From a bacterium (GTDB lineage Bacteria > SAR324 > XYD2-FULL-50-16): DNA of 64,000 nucleotides. Shown here one piece after another: positions 18,302 through 26,769 of this stretch; within the stretch, counting starts at the first letter, position 1; every line of letters begins with the position of its first letter. Below the pieces are notes generated by a model. That model was given only the letters and a program-made list of their open reading frames with translations, made no database searches and was not told the DNA's origin. The position numbers and the translations under genes are program-made. The stretch lies in NCBI GenBank assembly GCA_018829445.1, contig JAHJTV010000082.1, positions 62,001-126,000 on the forward strand, read 5' to 3'.

Positions 18302-20179
18302 ATGAATATTAAAAAGATCTTTACCGTTCACTTAGTTGGAATGATTATTCTTTCAATATGTACAGTTGTGCATGCAAATCAATCCGATAAAGAATATAAA
18401 CAGGCCATATTGAACAAAGTGGATAGTAGTGGTTCTGCAAATTGGGCTCAAATATCAAATATAAATACCTTAGCCCTCTTTTTTACCAATCCCTCTATTA
18501 GTTATATTCAGCCGGAAAGCGAGAATAATTATTCATGGCTTGATTTTCAGATATCTTCAATTATTGGTACTGAGGATGAACCAGTGGAAGATGTAGATCT
18601 CGCCGATGACTGGTCAGTTTTTTCTGATTTGATGGATGAAGAACCAGAGATTAATGCCATTCAAAATGAAATTGATCTGTTGGAAGTTGATCGGGATGAT
18701 GATTCAATTCCCAGTGGCGATCTTGATAAACCTGAGGAAAATGAGTCCATCGACTTAACCCTCTTGGGGAAGTTCCAGAAAATAACCGGAGCAGCCCCAT
18801 TTATGGATCAGAGTTTTGCCGGTCAGGACTTCGAAGAAAGTTTTATAAGAATAAAAGATGGAGAGATTGAAGTTGAGCTGTTTTCCGACCCTAAGTTGGA
18901 TTATTGTTTTGAGACGCCAGTCGGAAAAACTCTTGCAGATGATTCTTCCTCACTTGAGGAAAAAAAGCAGGTTCCTGAAATACCGGTATATACAAACAAA
19001 AAAGTTGACGCTTTCATAAGGTTATACACCGTAAAAAAAAGGGATATTTTTGTCAAAGCCATCGAACGGATGCCGACATATTATGCGATGGTATCAAGGA
19101 TTCTGGAAGAGTATGAGTTGCCTCAAAACCTGATCTATCTAGCCGTGGTTGAATCCAATCTAAATCCGAATGCTAGATCTCATGCAAATGCTGTCGGATT
19201 GTGGCAGTTTATGAGTTATACAGGAAAACACTATAATCTAACCAGAAGTTGGTGGCACGATGATCGTTTTGATCCGGAAAAGTCAACTGTTGCAGCAGCG
19301 AAGTATTTAAAGATGCTCCATAAAATGTTCGATGGGAATTGGGAGCTGGCTATGGCGGCCTATAATAGCGGATCTGGAACAGTCAGACGGGCAATCAGGG
19401 GAGCCAAAAGACAGGGAAAATCTTCCGATTTCTGGTCACTGAAATTACCACGCGAAACGAGGGGTTATGTTCCTGCTTTTTATGCAGTAACGACAATTTT
19501 TAATGATTTACGAAAATATGACTTTGCTCCCATTGAAATAATAAAAAGTGAGCAGCCAAGAAAGATTCTGGATGTTGGTGGTGGGGTATCATTAAAACAA
19601 TTAGCTCAAATCCTTGCCATGGAACACAATGATTTGATGGAACTCAATCCCAGGATCAGACTCCGGGGATTAACACCGCCTATATTGAAAAATTTCGAAA
19701 TTGTTATCCCCGCTCATATGGAATTGTCTCAGGTCCAAATGTCCAAAATAGATGAATTAAAGGAGAATCGTTTTGAACAGTGGAAAGCATATAAGGTGCG
19801 GGAGGGGGATACACTGTGGTCAATTTCCAGAAACTTTAGAATTCCCATGTCCCAGATTCTCGCCAATAACTGGTTATCGAAAAAGAACTTTTTAAGAATA
19901 GGTCAAACATTGATGCTACCTGTTCCTTCGGACTGGACGCCACCTGAAATTCCATCACATACTGAACTTGCAAAAACCGATCTTGAAAATATACCTGGAG
20001 TTACCTTTGTTCATGTCGTAAAAAAAGGCGAAACACTCTGGCAAATCTCTCAAAAGTATAGTGTCTCAATTAACCAAATCAGACATTGGAATCGGCGGGT
20101 ATTAACGCGTAAATACCTGAAAATAGGTACAGAGTTGGTTCTAAAACTGCCTGTTACGTTAGCAAGTAAATCAATGTAA
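18302..20179 (+). CDS. MltD-like lytic transglycosylase with LysM domains
   Basis: A 625-residue exported murein hydrolase. MNIKKIFTVHLVGMIILSIC is the signal peptide; ATG at 18302 is chosen over a TTG at 18233 for that reason. An acidic spacer of about 220 residues precedes the SLT domain (about 255-370). There, E284 in VVESNLNP is the catalytic glutamate, and AVGLWQFM, YNSGSGTV and the WWHDDR segment fit the family. Two LysM domains close the protein (about 497-540 and 571-617), with a degenerate one before them (about 422-470). It cleaves glycan strands to anhydromuropeptides in the periplasm. The long acidic spacer is unusual. It lies 102 bases before the pseudopilin genes. Confidence 0.92.
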   Translation: MNIKKIFTVHLVGMIILSICTVVHANQSDKEYKQAILNKVDSSGSANWAQISNINTLALFFTNPSISYIQPESENNYSWLDFQISSIIGTEDEPVEDVDLADDWSVFSDLMDEEPEINAIQNEIDLLEVDRDDDSIPSGDLDKPEENESIDLTLLGKFQKITGAAPFMDQSFAGQDFEESFIRIKDGEIEVELFSDPKLDYCFETPVGKTLADDSSSLEEKKQVPEIPVYTNKKVDAFIRLYTVKKRDIFVKAIERMPTYYAMVSRILEEYELPQNLIYLAVVESNLNPNARSHANAVGLWQFMSYTGKHYNLTRSWWHDDRFDPEKSTVAAAKYLKMLHKMFDGNWELAMAAYNSGSGTVRRAIRGAKRQGKSSDFWSLKLPRETRGYVPAFYAVTTIFNDLRKYDFAPIEIIKSEQPRKILDVGGGVSLKQLAQILAMEHNDLMELNPRIRLRGLTPPILKNFEIVIPAHMELSQVQMSKIDELKENRFEQWKAYKVREGDTLWSISRNFRIPMSQILANNWLSKKNFLRIGQTLMLPVPSDWTPPEIPSHTELAKTDLENIPGVTFVHVVKKGETLWQISQKYSVSINQIRHWNRRVLTRKYLKIGTELVLKLPVTLASKSM

Positions 20180-20281
20180 AAAAGAACAACTTATCTTGTG
20201 AAAAATCATTTTTAATGATACGAGGTAAATCAGAAAGTGAGTAATTATTTCAAATAACTGAAAAATTACTATTACATTGAC

Positions 20282-20773
20282 GTGTCAACATTCCTGCACT
20301 GTAATAATACTCCAAATCCGAATCCAAGTTCTCAGCAACAAGCCCGCAGTGATTGGCATAAAGGAATTACTTTATTTGAACTGATCACGGTTGTATGTCT
20401 CATTACAATCATATCCGGGATGGGACTGCTTTCTTTTGAACCCCTTTGGAAAAAGCATCAACTGGAGGCGGCTTCAAAAGATTTCAAAGGGAAAATTCAA
20501 TTGTATCGAATGAAGGCCATTCTTGAAAATTCCACTTACCAGCTGCAACTGAATAACAATGTTTTATATATTAGAAAAAAAAAGGGTGAATCCTGGTCCA
20601 ATTGGGAAAAATCTATACTATCGGATCAAATCGATTATGGTGTTACGGGCAATATTTTCTTTTATCAAAAAGGATTTGCTTCTCCCAAAACTTTGACTCT
20701 GGGATCTGGTGCCTATAACAAAAAACTTATTCTAAATATTAATGGGAGAGTACGAGAAAGCAAGATTTACTAA
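20282..20773 (+). CDS. Type II secretion/type IV pilus-like minor pseudopilin (GspH-like)
   Basis: A 163-residue protein starting at GTG 20282. The prepilin signal is KG|ITLFELITVV, with cleavage after G28 and the essential E at +5 (E33), followed by a hydrophobic helix (about 29-48) and a small globular part. The 28-residue leader is long for a prepilin, so a later non-standard start is possible. Order and size suggest GspH, the first of three overlapping minor pseudopilin genes. These pseudopilins form the tip of the secretion pseudopilus. The matching ATPase gene (gspE) lies 6 kb away. Confidence 0.78.
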   Translation: MSTFLHCNNTPNPNPSSQQQARSDWHKGITLFELITVVCLITIISGMGLLSFEPLWKKHQLEAASKDFKGKIQLYRMKAILENSTYQLQLNNNVLYIRKKKGESWSNWEKSILSDQIDYGVTGNIFFYQKGFASPKTLTLGSGAYNKKLILNINGRVRESKIY

Positions 20774-21140
20774 TTCCGGAATGACTTTGATTGAGGTGAT
20801 GGTAAGTTTGGTCATACTTACCTCCGCAATTGGTTTGTCGAGTGGATTGGTAAAAAAGGGGATTGATTATCCGTTTATAACCACTGGTGTGGAAAACTGG
20901 ATTACCTTTATAGAAGAAACAGAAAATAAAATACTTGCCCTGCCAGCTCATACAAATCTGGATACAATCAGATCAAACACGCCACCATTGAATCACTTGG
21001 AAACTCCCATTGATCTTAGAAGCTGGCAGATAACGTGGGAAAAGTGCAATCTCCCCAATGTTAAAACGGCAGCATTTCATGCCACTACTATTCAGGGAAA
21101 AACAATAGAATGGCGCATCTATCGAACTGCAGATGAATAA
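20742..21140 (+). CDS. Minor pseudopilin (GspI-like)
   Basis: A 132-residue prepilin-type protein, with cleavage site SG|MTLIEVMVSLVILTSAIG after G13 and E18 at +5. The hydrophobic helix is followed by about 90 globular residues, a size typical of GspI. It overlaps the preceding gene by 32 bases and the following one by 8, so the three are almost certainly translated together. The overlap with gene one is large, but the leader fits the prepilin class, so ATG 20742 is kept. The substrate of the system is unknown. Confidence 0.78.
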   Translation: MGEYEKARFTNSGMTLIEVMVSLVILTSAIGLSSGLVKKGIDYPFITTGVENWITFIEETENKILALPAHTNLDTIRSNTPPLNHLETPIDLRSWQITWEKCNLPNVKTAAFHATTIQGKTIEWRIYRTADE

Positions 21141-21630
21141 AAACGGATTTTCCTTGATTGAACTCATGGTGACTCTTGTGATTTGTTGTCTCACCATTGG
21201 TTTCATTAGTCTGAATTTTAACAATTTAAACCGGTTGGTCACCCGTTTCACCGAATATGTCATTTTTAAAGAACAATACCTCATATTTTTACTTCAATTT
21301 GAGGATGATTATCAACAGGCGGATCTGCTAACCGAGATCGATCTGGATAGCATGGACAATATGGAATTCAGGGATGACCGGAATAATGATGGTGACTATG
21401 ATGATTCCAGCGAGAGGATTGCTTACCGGTGGGACAGTCCAAATAATAAAATAGATAGAAAAAGTGGAGAAGGTAATTTTCAAGCCTTGTTGGATGGAGT
21501 GTCCGGTTTAAAATGGACTCAGACCAGTTCAAATCCCCTGTGTCATCAGTTGAAATTGAGCAATATCTTCAGTGAGGAAAATAGGATAATCAGTTACTGC
21601 CGTCCTTTCCTACGTAATCAAACGAAGTAA
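21133..21630 (+). CDS. Minor pseudopilin (GspJ-like) with Ca-binding-like loop
   Basis: A 165-residue prepilin-type protein with a very short leader: NG|FSLIELMVTLVICC, cleavage after G5, E10 at +5. Residues 81-94 read DDRNNDGDYDDSSE, which resembles an EF-hand-like calcium loop. Calcium sites are known in pseudopilins, so a structural metal site is reasonable (inference). The size and place after GspI suggest GspJ. It is convergent with fliQ, with 19 bases between stops. Confidence 0.78.
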   Translation: MNKNGFSLIELMVTLVICCLTIGFISLNFNNLNRLVTRFTEYVIFKEQYLIFLLQFEDDYQQADLLTEIDLDSMDNMEFRDDRNNDGDYDDSSERIAYRWDSPNNKIDRKSGEGNFQALLDGVSGLKWTQTSSNPLCHQLKLSNIFSEENRIISYCRPFLRNQTK

Positions 21631-21649
21631 GAGGGCATTCTTTCAAAAG

Positions 21650-21925
21650 CTATCCCAACCCAATATAAAACGGGATATTGCTGAAGGTTTTGGACATAAA
21701 CTCTGCAGCTGTGCTGATGAACCAGGGTAAGAATAAAATCAATAATACAACAACTCCCACCATTTTTGGAATAATCGCCAGGGTCATTTCCTGTATCTGG
21801 GTGACGGCCTGAAATATGGAGACTGCCAATCCAAGCACTAAGGCAGTGATCAATAACGGTGCAGCAAGTTTTACCGCTGTCGTTATTGCTTCCATGGCAA
21901 ATGAGACTACAAATTCCGGTGTCAT
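21650..21925 (-). CDS. fliQ: Flagellar export protein FliQ
   Basis: A 91-residue two-helix membrane protein of the flagellar type III export gate. The central SIFQAVTQIQEMTLAIIPKM is nearly invariant in FliQ, and the size is right. It sits 29 bases downstream of fliP on the same strand, as in most flagellar operons. The expected next gene, fliR, is missing; the slot is taken by convergent pseudopilin genes, so the flagellar cluster is broken at this point. Confidence 0.95.
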   Translation of the reverse strand: MTPEFVVSFAMEAITTAVKLAAPLLITALVLGLAVSIFQAVTQIQEMTLAIIPKMVGVVVLLILFLPWFISTAAEFMSKTFSNIPFYIGLG

Positions 21926-21954
21926 AATACGAACCTTAATGAACTGCTTTCAGT

Positions 21955-22725
21955 TTATAGACCAGTAAAACTCTTGACCAAAGAAGCCGTAATTAAATAC
22001 CAGCCATCTACCAATACAAATAGCATGATTTTGAACGGAAGAGAAATCATAATTGGCGGCAACATCATCATCCCCATAGACATTAAAACAGCCGATACCA
22101 CCATATCAATCACCAAAAACGGGATATAGATTATGAATCCCATTTGAAAAGCCGTTTTTAGCTCACTGATAACAAATGCCGGAATAACAACCCAAATCGG
22201 GACTTCATTGATGTTTTTAGGTCTTTCAATTTTTGCTATTCTTACAAACAAAGCCAGATCCTTTTCTCTGGTAAACTGCACCATCCATTTTTTGACTGGC
22301 CCCGTTGCCCGTTCAATAGCGTTTTCCTGATCAATCTTCTTGTCAAAGTATGGTTTCAAGGCTTGCTCATGCACTGTGGACCAGAGAGGTGCCATTATAA
22401 AAAACGTTAAAAACAGAGCAAATCCGACGAGAACCTGATTGGGAGGAGATTGCTGTGTTCCGAGCGCATTACGCAGGAACGAAAGAACAATTATTATCCG
22501 GGTAAACGATGTTGTCATGACAATCAAAGCGGGAGCCAATGTCAAAACCGTCAGCAATGCAATGATCTGCAATGTAGACGCCACCTGCTCGGGATCTGCT
22601 GATTGTCCTACCTGAAGATTAAAACTGGGAATTGGAACTGTTTGCCCCAGTGCTTCAAAATGAAAAACAAAACAACTGAAAACCAGTATTGTCAGGATAG
22701 TTTTCCAATGTGCGGTTGGCTTCAT
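21955..22725 (-). CDS. fliP: Flagellar export protein FliP
   Basis: A 256-residue protein with a cleavable signal peptide (ends near ALGQTVP), as usual for FliP. SFTRIIIVLSFLRNALGTQQ and the PPNQVLVGLALFLT-like PPNQVLVGFALFLTFFIMAP are FliP signatures, as is the C-terminal GMMMLPPIMISLPFKIMLFV. It forms the core export gate with FliQ and FliR in the flagellar basal body. It is clearly FliP rather than the virulence homologue SctR, given the signal peptide and periplasmic loop. fliO is not visible upstream; an O-antigen ligase-like gene lies 122 bases before it. Confidence 0.95.
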   Translation of the reverse strand: MKPTAHWKTILTILVFSCFVFHFEALGQTVPIPSFNLQVGQSADPEQVASTLQIIALLTVLTLAPALIVMTTSFTRIIIVLSFLRNALGTQQSPPNQVLVGFALFLTFFIMAPLWSTVHEQALKPYFDKKIDQENAIERATGPVKKWMVQFTREKDLALFVRIAKIERPKNINEVPIWVVIPAFVISELKTAFQMGFIIYIPFLVIDMVVSAVLMSMGMMMLPPIMISLPFKIMLFVLVDGWYLITASLVKSFTGL

Positions 22726-22847
22726 AATTTTTATAATTTGCCTTCAGAGTTACAGTTATCAGATCCTTAAGAAATGCATAAAAGAGCCCTTATTGAGTCA
22801 AGCTTATTGCTAGTTATCTTTCGATAATATCGTACCTAAGCAAAAGC

Positions 22848-25247
22848 TTATTTTTTCAATTCTGGAAATACAACAGCGGAAAGTTCCTGTATAAATTGAT
22901 TGGCAAAAGCTGTTTTGTTCCGAAAATCACTCCAGTGTGTCCTTTCTTCTAATAAATCAGAATAAGATGTCAATTCTTTTTGAATTTGATTTAAGTACTC
23001 TTCCTTTTCTGCCTTTTGCTTTTTTTGAAGAGACGGTCTTTTCGAAATCTCCGTTTGATAAAGGGCAAGATTGTGCAAGTGATCCAATTTCTGTGACATC
23101 TGGTTAATCTTTTGTAAGGTCATATAATAGTTTTTTATTGTCTGATCAATGAGTGACCGGTCATCATTTTTATAATTCTCCTTGATCTCGATTTGGAAAT
23201 AGGGATGTTTTGAAAAGTGGAAAGACATAAAAGAAATGAATGTATTTCTCTCTTTTACAGAGTATGATTTTTCCTTCCTGATTTTTTGAGCGGTATTAAA
23301 GATTGCTTTTAAAAGATCTTCATTCCATTTAAACTCAAATTCCTTTTCTTGTTTAGTGATTATAAAGGGTGAGGGAATTTTTTCGATGGGAACTCTTACA
23401 TCTGCAGCATTCAAGCTCCGGAATAGATTGTTGTCATAAACCAGTTTTCTGATAAAGAGTTGATATTGATTTGTGAACAATTGAAAATCATTAGTATCAA
23501 AAGCAAGACTCATCAATAGATATATTGTCGGTTTATAGTAGCGGTCCTGTTCATTCTGATACTCCAAAGCAATTGTTTTTGCTTTTTCTAAGTCATTTTG
23601 CTTTATTGATAACACTGCTTTTGTATGACCGAGTTCTCTGTAATGGGGTAATATTTGGTCAATCAGAGTGACTGTTTCCTGCAATTGTTCATTTCGATTA
23701 TATAGAATCTGGAGATGGGCAAGAAAATCCAGGGCATATACATCCGGGTAAGACTCAACCATTTCTTCCAAATGTTCAACTTTTAATAATGATTGTCTTT
23801 CACGCTGAATATTCACAAACTTGTTCTGACCAATAATCCAAGGAGTAAAAATGCTCCACAAAAAAACAAGCATTATTAATGCTGGTAAAAATGAGGAGAA
23901 TCTTTGAGACAGCGTTCGATCGGAAGCAAACTCCTGTCTTTTATTTATCAGGTTATCGAGGATAAAGGCTAATCCAATTATCGTAAACAGGGGCAGTTTC
24001 ATTACCATCATTCTTGGAGCGACTGAAAACAAACCATGAAGGTGATAGCCGACAAAGCCCCCGATCAAACCAATTGATATCTTCTTGAGAAAGGAACTGT
24101 TTTCCTGTGTAAAAACAATTTTAAAAAGGAAGAAAGCAACATAGATCCAGAAAACAAGGAAGATAATAAGCCCAACAAATCCGCTTTCTTGCATGTACTC
24201 CAGCATCTCTGAGTGAACATGATTATAACTGTGTTCCTGGTGCAATAATCTGGCATCCGGATCTGCAAACTGGAAGTATAAATTATACGAACTTCCTAAA
24301 CCATAGCCAATAATCGGCGATTGTGTAATTGAATCGATTGCAGCTTGCCAGGAGACAAATCTGGGAGTCCACCCTTCAATGGTAAGTAGCTTTCCAAATC
24401 TTGAATCAGCCGGGATAGCGTCTAAAACAATGAGAAGAAAGACTCCAATGGTTACCAATAGAATGATTGTAACTAGAATGGTAATTATTCTTTTCCGCCA
24501 TTTTGGAGGTAAAAAGGCTAGGGTATAAATAATGGTTACGGTTCCTAAAGACACGATAGTAGCAGCTAAAGCTGCCCTGGTTTGGCACAGTATAAGGCTG
24601 ATTCCGGCAATAATGAAAACCAAAAGAAAAAACTGGTTGAATCGGGAGAAATGAAATTTCCCCATTTCAGGTTGAGCTTTTTCCGGCAGAGCCAGTATTA
24701 GCATCAGCGGTAGTAAGACAACCAGAAACCCGGCAAAATAATTGATATTTCCGAAGGTAGCTTTAACTCTTGATGGCGGTATTGAATCCCAATTCAGGGG
24801 GTGGTAGCCAATTCTTTCCAGAAAAGCCCAAATCCCAACATAAATAATTGTAATCCCGATCAATACCAGAAAAGGAATAAGATCTTCCACAGTCTCAACA
24901 CTGCGATAGAGGTAGGCTATCCAAACAATCAGTATAAGGTTCGAAGACAGTTCGTAGATAAAATTGTAGTTGTAATATCCTTTGTACCAGAAATAACCAG
25001 GCAATGTTGCCAGCAAAGGAAGTAACACAATGCCCATCTGTTTCCAGGGGATGATTCTATTTGCATTTTTAGGAAATATCAGATCATTATAAACTGCAAT
25101 CAGACTGACCCCTATTAAAACCAGGAAAATTTTGAAGCTGTTAACCTGATAAAACATATAGGAATGGGTACTGTTTACACCAAAAAATACTAGTCCTGCG
25201 AGAAATAGTCTTGATTTTAAAATCTGATTAATTGATGGTAATTGCAT
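22848..25247 (-). CDS. O-antigen ligase/polymerase-like membrane protein with C-terminal helical domain
   Basis: A 799-residue protein with about 10-12 hydrophobic helices in the first 450 residues. The periplasmic loop carries IGYGLGSSYNLY and HVHSEMLEYMQESGFVGLI, the pattern (H plus E-x-G-x-x-G) of the Wzy_C/O-antigen ligase family. The last 300 residues are charged and helical, possibly TPR-like, and are longer than in typical WaaL. It may ligate or polymerise glycan on a lipid carrier at the periplasmic face. WaaL, Wzy and PglL-type enzymes share this fold, so the reaction is not settled. No other O-antigen cluster genes adjoin it. Confidence 0.85.
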   Translation of the reverse strand: MQLPSINQILKSRLFLAGLVFFGVNSTHSYMFYQVNSFKIFLVLIGVSLIAVYNDLIFPKNANRIIPWKQMGIVLLPLLATLPGYFWYKGYYNYNFIYELSSNLILIVWIAYLYRSVETVEDLIPFLVLIGITIIYVGIWAFLERIGYHPLNWDSIPPSRVKATFGNINYFAGFLVVLLPLMLILALPEKAQPEMGKFHFSRFNQFFLLVFIIAGISLILCQTRAALAATIVSLGTVTIIYTLAFLPPKWRKRIITILVTIILLVTIGVFLLIVLDAIPADSRFGKLLTIEGWTPRFVSWQAAIDSITQSPIIGYGLGSSYNLYFQFADPDARLLHQEHSYNHVHSEMLEYMQESGFVGLIIFLVFWIYVAFFLFKIVFTQENSSFLKKISIGLIGGFVGYHLHGLFSVAPRMMVMKLPLFTIIGLAFILDNLINKRQEFASDRTLSQRFSSFLPALIMLVFLWSIFTPWIIGQNKFVNIQRERQSLLKVEHLEEMVESYPDVYALDFLAHLQILYNRNEQLQETVTLIDQILPHYRELGHTKAVLSIKQNDLEKAKTIALEYQNEQDRYYKPTIYLLMSLAFDTNDFQLFTNQYQLFIRKLVYDNNLFRSLNAADVRVPIEKIPSPFIITKQEKEFEFKWNEDLLKAIFNTAQKIRKEKSYSVKERNTFISFMSFHFSKHPYFQIEIKENYKNDDRSLIDQTIKNYYMTLQKINQMSQKLDHLHNLALYQTEISKRPSLQKKQKAEKEEYLNQIQKELTSYSDLLEERTHWSDFRNKTAFANQFIQELSAVVFPELKK

Positions 25248-25844
25248 ATTGATTTGATTAGATGCTTGAATTAAAAAGGATTATTATGCTTATTTACTAA
25301 AATGCATGTTTTATAGTCAGTAAGATTCATACCCTTTTAATTAGACCAAATTGACCGGAAAGGCTGATGGAGGTGTAAATTTTCATCAATTCTGGTTTTT
25401 GAAATTTCTTTTTTAAGGTATGGTTGGAATACCAACAAGTGACGTTCCGTGCCTTTTTTTGGCAGGAGAATGTTTTTCCCATGTGCGTAGTATTATCAAA
25501 TGGCATCAGGAATGTAAAACCTCATCTTTTATATACCCACGAACTTTATGTTCAAGGTATTTTACTGTTCAATTCGCAAATTACAATCGCAAATTGATAT
25601 AAAGCATAAGATGTATCATGGCGCCCTCTACTGACTATTATTTAGAATCAGTTGGGCATGGTAAAGTTAATAATACTGAAAAGAGTTTCGATTGATCGAT
25701 TTTGATCGTGTTTGGGTTTGGTTTTTGAGTACTATGTTTGAAAACTGTTTCAGGATGTTGGCTTGAACTCCATTGTCTTTTCCATCATCACATAGATGTC
25801 CGGAATTCTTCCTTTATAGAATCAGGGATTTTTCCGGGGTCTTC
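25248..25844. other. Intergenic region, nothing recognised
   Basis: About 600 bases. A short frame at 25420-25602 has no family resemblance and no ribosome binding site. The octamer CGCAAATT occurs twice in direct repeat near 25577-25596. It lies between a divergent pair (O-antigen ligase on the minus strand, exonuclease on the plus strand), so both promoters are probably here, but none was found with confidence. Confidence 0.4.
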
Positions 25845-26732
25845 ATGATTCAGTTTACAATTATTGTTATAGGAATAGAATTGATAGAAGCTGTATTTCA
25901 ACTTCTTAATAGATTTGATGGAGTGGTGTCTGAAAGTCAGATTCGACATGCACTTGGACTAGGCTCCAGGCAGGAGATCAAGGAACTAAATCAATTATTG
26001 AGTGCAGATAAAAGATTTATCAATTGTGAAGAGAATAAGTGGAAATGTGCACCACTGGCTACGTTGATTGAGGACAAGCCACTGCGGGAAGTAACTTTTA
26101 TAATAACTGATATTGAGACAACCGGTTCTATCAGAGGCAAAGACCGGATTATCGAAATTGCTGCGCTCAAAGTTAACAATGGTGATATCCTCGATAGTTT
26201 TGAATATCTGATTAATCCGCACAAAATTATATCCAGACAGATCAGCAAGCTCACAAAAATAACCAATTCAACAATTCAAGACTCACCATCAATTGAAGAA
26301 GTATTACCTGAATATATTGATTTTGTTGACAATGGAGTATTTGTCGCTCATAATTCTCTATTTGATTTTTGTTTCATAAATTCAGAAATCAGAAGACTGG
26401 GTATTAATAGTTTAAAAAATCAGGCAGATATCTGTACTTACAGAATAGCAAAAAAATTGCTACCAAAGGTAAAAGCCAGAGGAATCAGCGGTCTCTCGAT
26501 GTACTTCGACTACCCACTCAGGGATCGTCACAGGGCAATGCCTGATGTTAAGGCGACACACTTCTTTTTGCATAGGTTCCTTCAAGAGCTGGAGAAACAA
26601 AATATTAATAGCTTGCATCAATTGATTGATTTTCAAACCGACAAACTTGGAAAGAATGAATTGAGAAAGAAGTTGAAGAAGCAAAAAAAGAAAAAAAATT
26701 ATTATAGCAGGTTTAATAAGCATTTTTCCTGA
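25845..26732 (+). CDS. DnaQ-like 3'-5' exonuclease (DEDDh)
   Basis: A 295-residue protein. IITDIETTG carries the first catalytic D and E, VFVAHNSLFDFCFI the second D, and HRAMPDVKAT the H and last D, which is the full DEDDh set. The N-terminal 80 residues look like a winged-helix-type segment that precedes the nuclease domain (inference), and the C-terminus is lysine-rich (KKLKKQKKKKN), suiting nucleic-acid binding. It resembles stand-alone PolC/epsilon-like exonucleases rather than the replisome epsilon subunit. ATG at 25845 with GGGG ahead is preferred to a TTG at 25773. It sits 37 bases upstream of gspE, probably co-transcribed by chance of location. Confidence 0.87.
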   Translation: MIQFTIIVIGIELIEAVFQLLNRFDGVVSESQIRHALGLGSRQEIKELNQLLSADKRFINCEENKWKCAPLATLIEDKPLREVTFIITDIETTGSIRGKDRIIEIAALKVNNGDILDSFEYLINPHKIISRQISKLTKITNSTIQDSPSIEEVLPEYIDFVDNGVFVAHNSLFDFCFINSEIRRLGINSLKNQADICTYRIAKKLLPKVKARGISGLSMYFDYPLRDRHRAMPDVKATHFFLHRFLQELEKQNINSLHQLIDFQTDKLGKNELRKKLKKQKKKKNYYSRFNKHFS

Positions 26733-26769
26733 CGCGTTCAAATCACAGGCAGCTAAAAAAAGTAAATCT

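Noticed and set aside
21650..22725. fliP/fliQ considered as a virulence type III secretion gate (SctR/SctS)
   Set aside because: The FliP signal peptide and periplasmic loop and the FliQ core motif fit the flagellar versions.
25420..25602. 60-codon + strand frame
   Set aside because: No ribosome binding site, no family pattern, and not supported by position.
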